NCBI RefSeq assembly: GCF_007858435.1
Contig: NZ_VIGW01000004.1
Span: 248,001-312,000, forward strand
Direction: 5' to 3'
DNA from: Tsukamurella asaccharolytica
GTDB lineage: Bacteria; Actinomycetota; Actinomycetes; Mycobacteriales; Mycobacteriaceae
DNA: 64,000 bases
In this document: positions 62,829 to 64,000 of the stretch, piece after piece
Layout of the letters: the number at the start of each line of letters is the position of its first letter
Numbering within the stretch: the first letter of the stretch is position 1
Notes under the pieces: model-generated
The model's database searches: none
What the model saw: only the letters and a program-made list of their open reading frames with translations
What the model was told of the DNA's origin: nothing
Translations under genes and position numbers: made by a program

Positions 62829-64000
62829 TCAGACGTCGTAGTAGAGCTCGAACTCGTAGGGGTGCGGGCGGAGGTTCACCGGGGCGATCTCGCGCTCGCG
62901 CTTGTAGGAGATCCACTCCTCGATGAGATCCTCGGTGAAGACGCCGCCGGCGGTGAGGTACTCGTGGTCCTCCTCGAGACGGTCGATGACGTCCGAGAGC
63001 TGCGTCGGGGCCTGCGGGATGCCCTTCGCCTCCTCGGGCGGCAGCTCGTAGAGGTCCTTGTCGACGGGGGCGTGCGGCTCGATCTTGTTCTTCACGCCGT
63101 CCAGGCCGGCCATCATCATGGCGGCGAAGGCCAGGTACGGGTTGCCCGAGGAGTCGGGGCAGCGGAACTCGATGCGCTTGGCCTTCGGGTTGTTGCCCGT
63201 GATCGGGATGCGCACGCACGCCGAGCGGTTGCGCTGGCTGTACACCAGGTTGATCGGAGCCTCGTAGCCCGGCACCAGGCGCTTGTACGAGTTGATCGTC
63301 GGGTTGGTGAAGGCGAGCAGCGACGGGGCGTGGTGCAGGATGCCGCCGATGTAGTAGCGCGCGATGTCCGACAGGCCGCCGTAGCCGGCCTCGTCGTAGA
63401 ACAGCGGCTTGCCGTCCTTCCACAGCGACTGGTGGGCGTGCATGCCCGAGCCGTTGTCGCCGAACAGCGGCTTCGGCATGAACGTGACGGTCTTGCCCTC
63501 CTGCCACGCGGTGTTCTTGACGATGTACTTGAACAGCTGGACGTCGTCGGCCGCGTGGAGCAGCGTGTCGAACTTGTAGTTGATCTCGGCCTGGCCGCCG
63601 GTGCCGACCTCGTGGTGCCCGCGCTCGAGGGTGAAGCCGGCGTTCGTGAGGTTGGTGGAGATCTTGTCGCGCAGGTCCACGTAGTGGTCGTACGGCGCGA
63701 CGGGGAAGTAGCCGCCCTTGTTGCGGACCTTGTACCCGCGGTTGGGGGTTCCGTCCTCCTCGATCGGGCGACCGGTGTTCCAGGAGCCCGAGATCGAGTC
63801 GACCTCGTAGAACGAACCGTTGATGCTCGAGTCGTAGGAGACCGAGTCGAAGATGTAGAACTCGGCCTCGGCGCCGAAGTAGCAGGTGTCGGCGATGCCG
63901 GTGCTGAGCAGGTACTCCTCGGCCTTGCGCGCGATGTTGCGCGGGTCGCGGGTGTACGCCTCACGGGTGAACGGGTCGTGGACGAAGAACGAGACGTTCA
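62829..64000 (-). CDS. glnA1: Glutamine synthetase GlnA1 (type I), 5' end beyond the window
   Basis: At least 389 residues, lacking the N-terminal part. Signatures are [62 protein letters not shown] and [27 protein letters not shown]. The adenylylation site Tyr lies in [11 protein letters not shown]; glnE upstream would act there. The main ammonia-assimilating enzyme of the cell. The end of the gene carries YEFELYYDV. Confidence 0.95.
   Translation of the reverse strand, partial: NVSFFVHDPFTREAYTRDPRNIARKAEEYLLSTGIADTCYFGAEAEFYIFDSVSYDSSINGSFYEVDSISGSWNTGRPIEEDGTPNRGYKVRNKGGYFPVAPYDHYVDLRDKISTNLTNAGFTLERGHHEVGTGGQAEINYKFDTLLHAADDVQLFKYIVKNTAWQEGKTVTFMPKPLFGDNGSGMHAHQSLWKDGKPLFYDEAGYGGLSDIARYYIGGILHHAPSLLAFTNPTINSYKRLVPGYEAPINLVYSQRNRSACVRIPITGNNPKAKRIEFRCPDSSGNPYLAFAAMMMAGLDGVKNKIEPHAPVDKDLYELPPEEAKGIPQAPTQLSDVIDRLEEDHEYLTAGGVFTEDLIEEWISYKREREIAPVNLRPHPYEFELYYDV

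Overview
The window is a 64-kb chromosomal segment of a high-GC Gram-positive bacterium. The gene content and order point to the Mycobacteriales, closest in feel to Tsukamurella or Gordonia (an inference from synteny and gene families; no database was consulted). It holds a FAS-II mycolic-acid operon (aceE, mabR, fabD, acpM, kasA), glnA2-glnE next to glnA1, rubredoxin genes of an alkane hydroxylase system, an smtB-zur pair divergent from glyS, and secreted cutinase/lipase-type hydrolases. PE/PPE genes are absent. Many genes start directly 6-8 nt after a TANNNT-like -10 motif, the signature of leaderless transcription common in this order.

Layout. 1-2.0 kb: rubredoxin, rubredoxin reductase and an AlkX-type TetR regulator, the end of an alkane-oxidation cluster cut by the window edge. 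2.0-2.8 kb: smtB-zur zinc regulators with a Fur/Zur-like box, divergent from glyS. 2.9-13.4 kb: housekeeping genes (glyS, an LpqH-type lipoprotein, a cold-shock protein, dgt, dnaG, a YggS-type protein, a Cys-tailed DUF5685 protein, gapB). 13.4-25.9 kb: an accessory region with a glyoxalase-fold protein, two flavin-barrel proteins, a secreted lipase, an SDR, a tRNA-Met-flanked element remnant carrying a truncated serine recombinase, a secreted CBM/PA14 protein, a repeat-rich lipoprotein, tRNA-Asn, a serine hydrolase, DUF3145 and an orphan AbiEi/DUF559 protein preceded by a large inverted-repeat array.

25.9-32.8 kb (minus strand): aceE-mabR-fabD-acpM-kasA. The operon ends at kasA, with no kasB or accD6 beside it, and there is a MabR-type operator before fabD. 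33-39.3 kb: DUF3052, ahpE, tRNA-Val, an IF-1 paralogue, cobD, SURF1, ptpA, a NIF3 protein, a coiled-coil zinc-ribbon protein and a histidine phosphatase. 39.2-43 kb (minus): a three-gene aromatic-ring catabolic operon (extradiol-dioxygenase-like VOC protein, FAH-family hydrolase, FAD monooxygenase) behind two perfect palindromes. 43.1-43.5 kb: RNase P RNA. 43.6-49.6 kb: a frameshifted DUF2127 gene, DUF6194, a DrrAB-type ABC exporter, an acyl-ACP thioesterase, an RNB ribonuclease and a cutinase. 49.6-64 kb: CYTH-CHAD protein, proline iminopeptidase, panB, nadE, a Hip1-like protease, glnA2, glnE, an EEP-family phosphatase, a FKBP lipoprotein, a small protein and glnA1 (running off the window).

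The parts most worth a second look are: the AbiEi/DUF559 gene with its symmetric heptamer array; the tRNA-Met 3'-end duplication around a 1.3-kb element remnant; the operators upstream of the catabolic operon; an SOS-box-like site before a small unknown gene; the single-G frameshift in the DUF2127 gene; the likely ATT start of smtB; and the IF-1 paralogue.
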